Part shown: piece after piece, positions 43,068-44,655 of the stretch
How the letters are laid out: each line of letters begins with the position of its first letter
How positions within the stretch are numbered: position 1 is the stretch's first letter
Assembly: GCA_009840285.1 (NCBI GenBank)
Contig: VXOF01000094.1
Span: 1-44,655, forward strand
Direction of reading: 5' to 3'
DNA length: 44,655 nt
Origin: Nitrospira sp. SB0662_bin_26
GTDB lineage: Bacteria; Nitrospirota; Nitrospiria; Nitrospirales; UBA8639
The notes under the pieces: model-generated
What the model was told of the DNA's origin: nothing
Databases searched by the model: none
The model's input: the letters and a program-made list of their open reading frames with translations, nothing else
Position numbers and translations under genes: made by a program

Positions 43068-43529
43068 TCAAGGGGCTTTTGCCGCTCGTTGCGCCTGGGA
43101 TTTTTTGGAAAAAGTCATGGACCGCAGGCTCTTCATGGGAATGCGGATCTCACCGAAATCGGATTGTCCGATCAGCGTGACTTCCTTCGCCAAGGGGAAT
43201 TCACCGGATTTGCCGTTTAACAGCTTGATGGTCAGGGCTTGGCGACCTTTAGCCGGGTGATCGGGTTTCACCAGGATTTTCGCGATTTGTTGAAATTTGA
43301 CGTTAATGGTGGCGGCGCCGTGTTTAACCGGAACGTGCCTGATTTCATGTGGGACAAAGGTCGTCTCATCGATTTTTTCTTCCCAGTATAACCGGGCATT
43401 GGAGACCGATAGTTGGATGCCTTCGGCATCGGTGGTTTCAGCCGTAAACACATTGCTCTGGGCCAGGACACAGGTGGGAAACACGATCGTCAAGGCCAGA
43501 AGTAAAGCTGAGAGATGAGGGCGAATCAT
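43068..43529 (-). CDS. Exported protein of unknown function in the tonB-exbBD operon
   Basis: Codes for 153 residues. A signal peptide (about 5-23, V-L-A-Q after it) is followed by a mainly beta protein. Near its C-terminus L-I-G-Q-S-D-F-G-E-I-R-I-P-M-K-S-L-R-S-M-T-F resembles the short G-x-x-x-I-P-x-x-x-I-x-S-I-x-F strand motif of small Sm-like or SH3-like barrels, followed by a basic tail. I do not recognise a family. GGAGAA precedes the ATG. Its place between tonB and exbB implies a role with the TonB system, e.g. ligand binding or complex assembly. Confidence 0.7.
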   Translation of the reverse strand: MIRPHLSALLLALTIVFPTCVLAQSNVFTAETTDAEGIQLSVSNARLYWEEKIDETTFVPHEIRHVPVKHGAATINVKFQQIAKILVKPDHPAKGRQALTIKLLNGKSGEFPLAKEVTLIGQSDFGEIRIPMKSLRSMTFSKKSQAQRAAKAP

Positions 43530-43565
43530 AATGCATTCTCCTTTGTGATGATGTTTTCTGAGGAC

Positions 43566-44655
43566 TCAATTCCTTTTTAAATTGAAGGCAATGGGAATAA
43601 CGAGTTGTTCAATCTCGATGGATTCAGGCGGTTTCGTCGTTTCCAACACCTTTTGCAGCGTGACGATGGCGGCCTTGTCCAGGATTTCGTACCCCGAGGG
43701 TTGTGAGACTTTTAAATCGTGTACGATTCCGGTTTTCGATAGGGCGATCGCGACGTGAGTCGTTCCGGAATACCCCAGACGTTTGGCCAGCCGCGGGAAC
43801 GTAAGCGTTCGGGCGACTTTCTCGCGAAGGAGTTTACTGAAAGCCAGGAGCTCGGGGGAAAACCCACCTGACGAAGCGGATCTAGAAGTAGTTGCGGGGC
43901 GGGCTTTTCTTGTTTGGCGGGTGTAATTGATCGTGGTGCGTGTCTGCACGACGGGACTGCCCAAGGAGAGCGATGCCTGTTGCCGTGCGCGTTTGGAAAA
44001 AACATGCTTTACCGCCGTATATGATTTTCCGTTTGTCACGTGTTGTTTCATCACTTCCGTTGTCGGAGCGTGGACTTTCTTCTCCACATGGGAAGGCATG
44101 GTATTCACGTATTGCCGAACTGGTGTCGTCATGGATTGAGGGGCGTTAGTGACATGGTTGCGGATAACCGGGTCCCGGGGCTTCGCCTTGTTGGTTGTCG
44201 ACTCCACGTGAATCGGTTTCTTGCGAGAAGGCGAGGCGTGAACCTTGGGAGCCTCATGTTGGCGTATCATGCCGGTGTATTGTGGCATCGGTTGAGACGC
44301 GATCACTCCGCTACTGACCGTAGGCTGAGCGGCTCTTTGGGGGACCGTCGCTGGTTGAGCCGTGAGCGTGTGCGAGACGGGTTGAGAAGAGATCGCTCCG
44401 TTCCTGACTGTCTTGGGTTGGGCCACGGATGTTGGCGTGGCGTTCGTGATTTGAACCTTTAGTAGAGGAGCAGGCTTCGATGGAGCTTGCACAACCGTTT
44501 GCGGAGAGACTTTTTGTCTGGGCTGCGTCTGCGTGTGCGGCTTCGATTGGGTCGGTTCCCTGGGAATAACTTCGGGCTGCACCTGTTTCGGTGTGAGAGT
44601 CGGTGTCGGAGGCGACTTCTTCATGGTCTGACGATGGGTGGGAGTAGTGTGGGTG
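43566..44655 (-). CDS. tonB: TonB protein (5' end beyond the window)
   Basis: The C-terminal domain (last 95 residues or so) has F-P-R-L-A-K-R-L-G-Y-S-G-T-T-H-V-A-I-A-L and Q-P-S-G-Y-E-I-L-D-K-A-A-I, the TonB_C pattern that binds receptor TonB boxes. Before it lies a linker of at least 250 residues rich in Pro, Thr, Gln, Lys and His. An internal ATG at 44624 exists, but the frame remains open to the window edge (T-H-T-T-P-T-H-R-Q-T before it) and the expected N-terminal membrane anchor is not in view, so the gene is treated as truncated by the window. Confidence 0.82.
   Translation of the reverse strand, partial: THTTPTHRQTMKKSPPTPTLTPKQVQPEVIPREPTQSKPHTQTQPRQKVSPQTVVQAPSKPAPLLKVQITNATPTSVAQPKTVRNGAISSQPVSHTLTAQPATVPQRAAQPTVSSGVIASQPMPQYTGMIRQHEAPKVHASPSRKKPIHVESTTNKAKPRDPVIRNHVTNAPQSMTTPVRQYVNTMPSHVEKKVHAPTTEVMKQHVTNGKSYTAVKHVFSKRARQQASLSLGSPVVQTRTTINYTRQTRKARPATTSRSASSGGFSPELLAFSKLLREKVARTLTFPRLAKRLGYSGTTHVAIALSKTGIVHDLKVSQPSGYEILDKAAIVTLQKVLETTKPPESIEIEQLVIPIAFNLKRN

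Noticed and set aside
1-44655. CRISPR arrays, tRNA or rRNA genes, insertion sequences
   Set aside because: No evenly spaced direct repeats, cloverleaf-like segments, rRNA motifs or transposase-like proteins were seen in reading the window.

Overview
The window is a contiguous stretch of bacterial chromosome that reads like a Nitrospira-type (Nitrospirota) genome. The assignment is an inference. It rests on protein character, moderately high G+C, a diderm gene set (LptABC, TonB/ExbBD, type IV pilus PilMNOP), and a palindromic intergenic element that resembles repeats I recall from Nitrospira genomes. No rRNA, tRNA, CRISPR array, insertion sequence or prophage block is visible.

Region 1 (1-15641, + strand) is the classical str-S10-spc-alpha ribosomal cluster. 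It runs from the tail of tuf through rpsJ, rplC, rplD, rplW, rplB, rpsS, rplV, rpsC, rplP, rpmC, rpsQ, rplN, rplX, rplE, rpsN, rpsH, rplF, rplR, rpsE, rpmD, rplO, secY, adk, map, infA, rpmJ, rpsM, rpsK, rpsD, rpoA and rplQ. Gene order is canonical. The one oddity is a palindromic element of about 124 bp between rplW and rplB.

Region 2 (15832-25444, + strand) holds lptC-lptA-lptB-rpoN-rapZ (LPS transport, sigma-54, RapZ), then pilM-pilN-pilO-pilP (inner-membrane type IV pilus platform, no pilQ adjacent), then aroC and aroB (shikimate pathway).

Region 3 (25508-31509, + strand) is a nitrogen/NAD module: a double-GAF ANTAR regulator, glutamine-dependent NAD synthetase (nadE) and the PII uridylyltransferase glnD. 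Between the ANTAR gene and nadE there is a candidate promoter and a short leader. The leader contains a hairpin with an AAAGGC hexaloop (A1, G4, the loop type ANTAR proteins recognise) that is mutually exclusive with a strong intrinsic terminator ending 3 nt before the nadE start codon. This is the most striking regulatory arrangement in the window.

Region 4 (31561-33988, - strand) carries a membrane PIN-TRAM protein, an HD-GYP-like phosphodiesterase, a small Com-type zinc-finger ORF and a secreted Lys/Glu-rich repeat protein.

Region 5 (34031-44655, - strand) looks like an iron/haem acquisition locus. It contains a partial tonB, an unknown exported protein, exbB, exbD, an exported DUF2141 protein, and a TonB-dependent receptor with haem-receptor-like motifs behind a good Fur box. 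A 1024-residue membrane/spermidine-synthase-like/TPR fusion and an exported protein made of four CbiX/CbiK-like chelatase repeats follow. A periplasmic metal- or haem-handling pathway is a plausible, untested reading.
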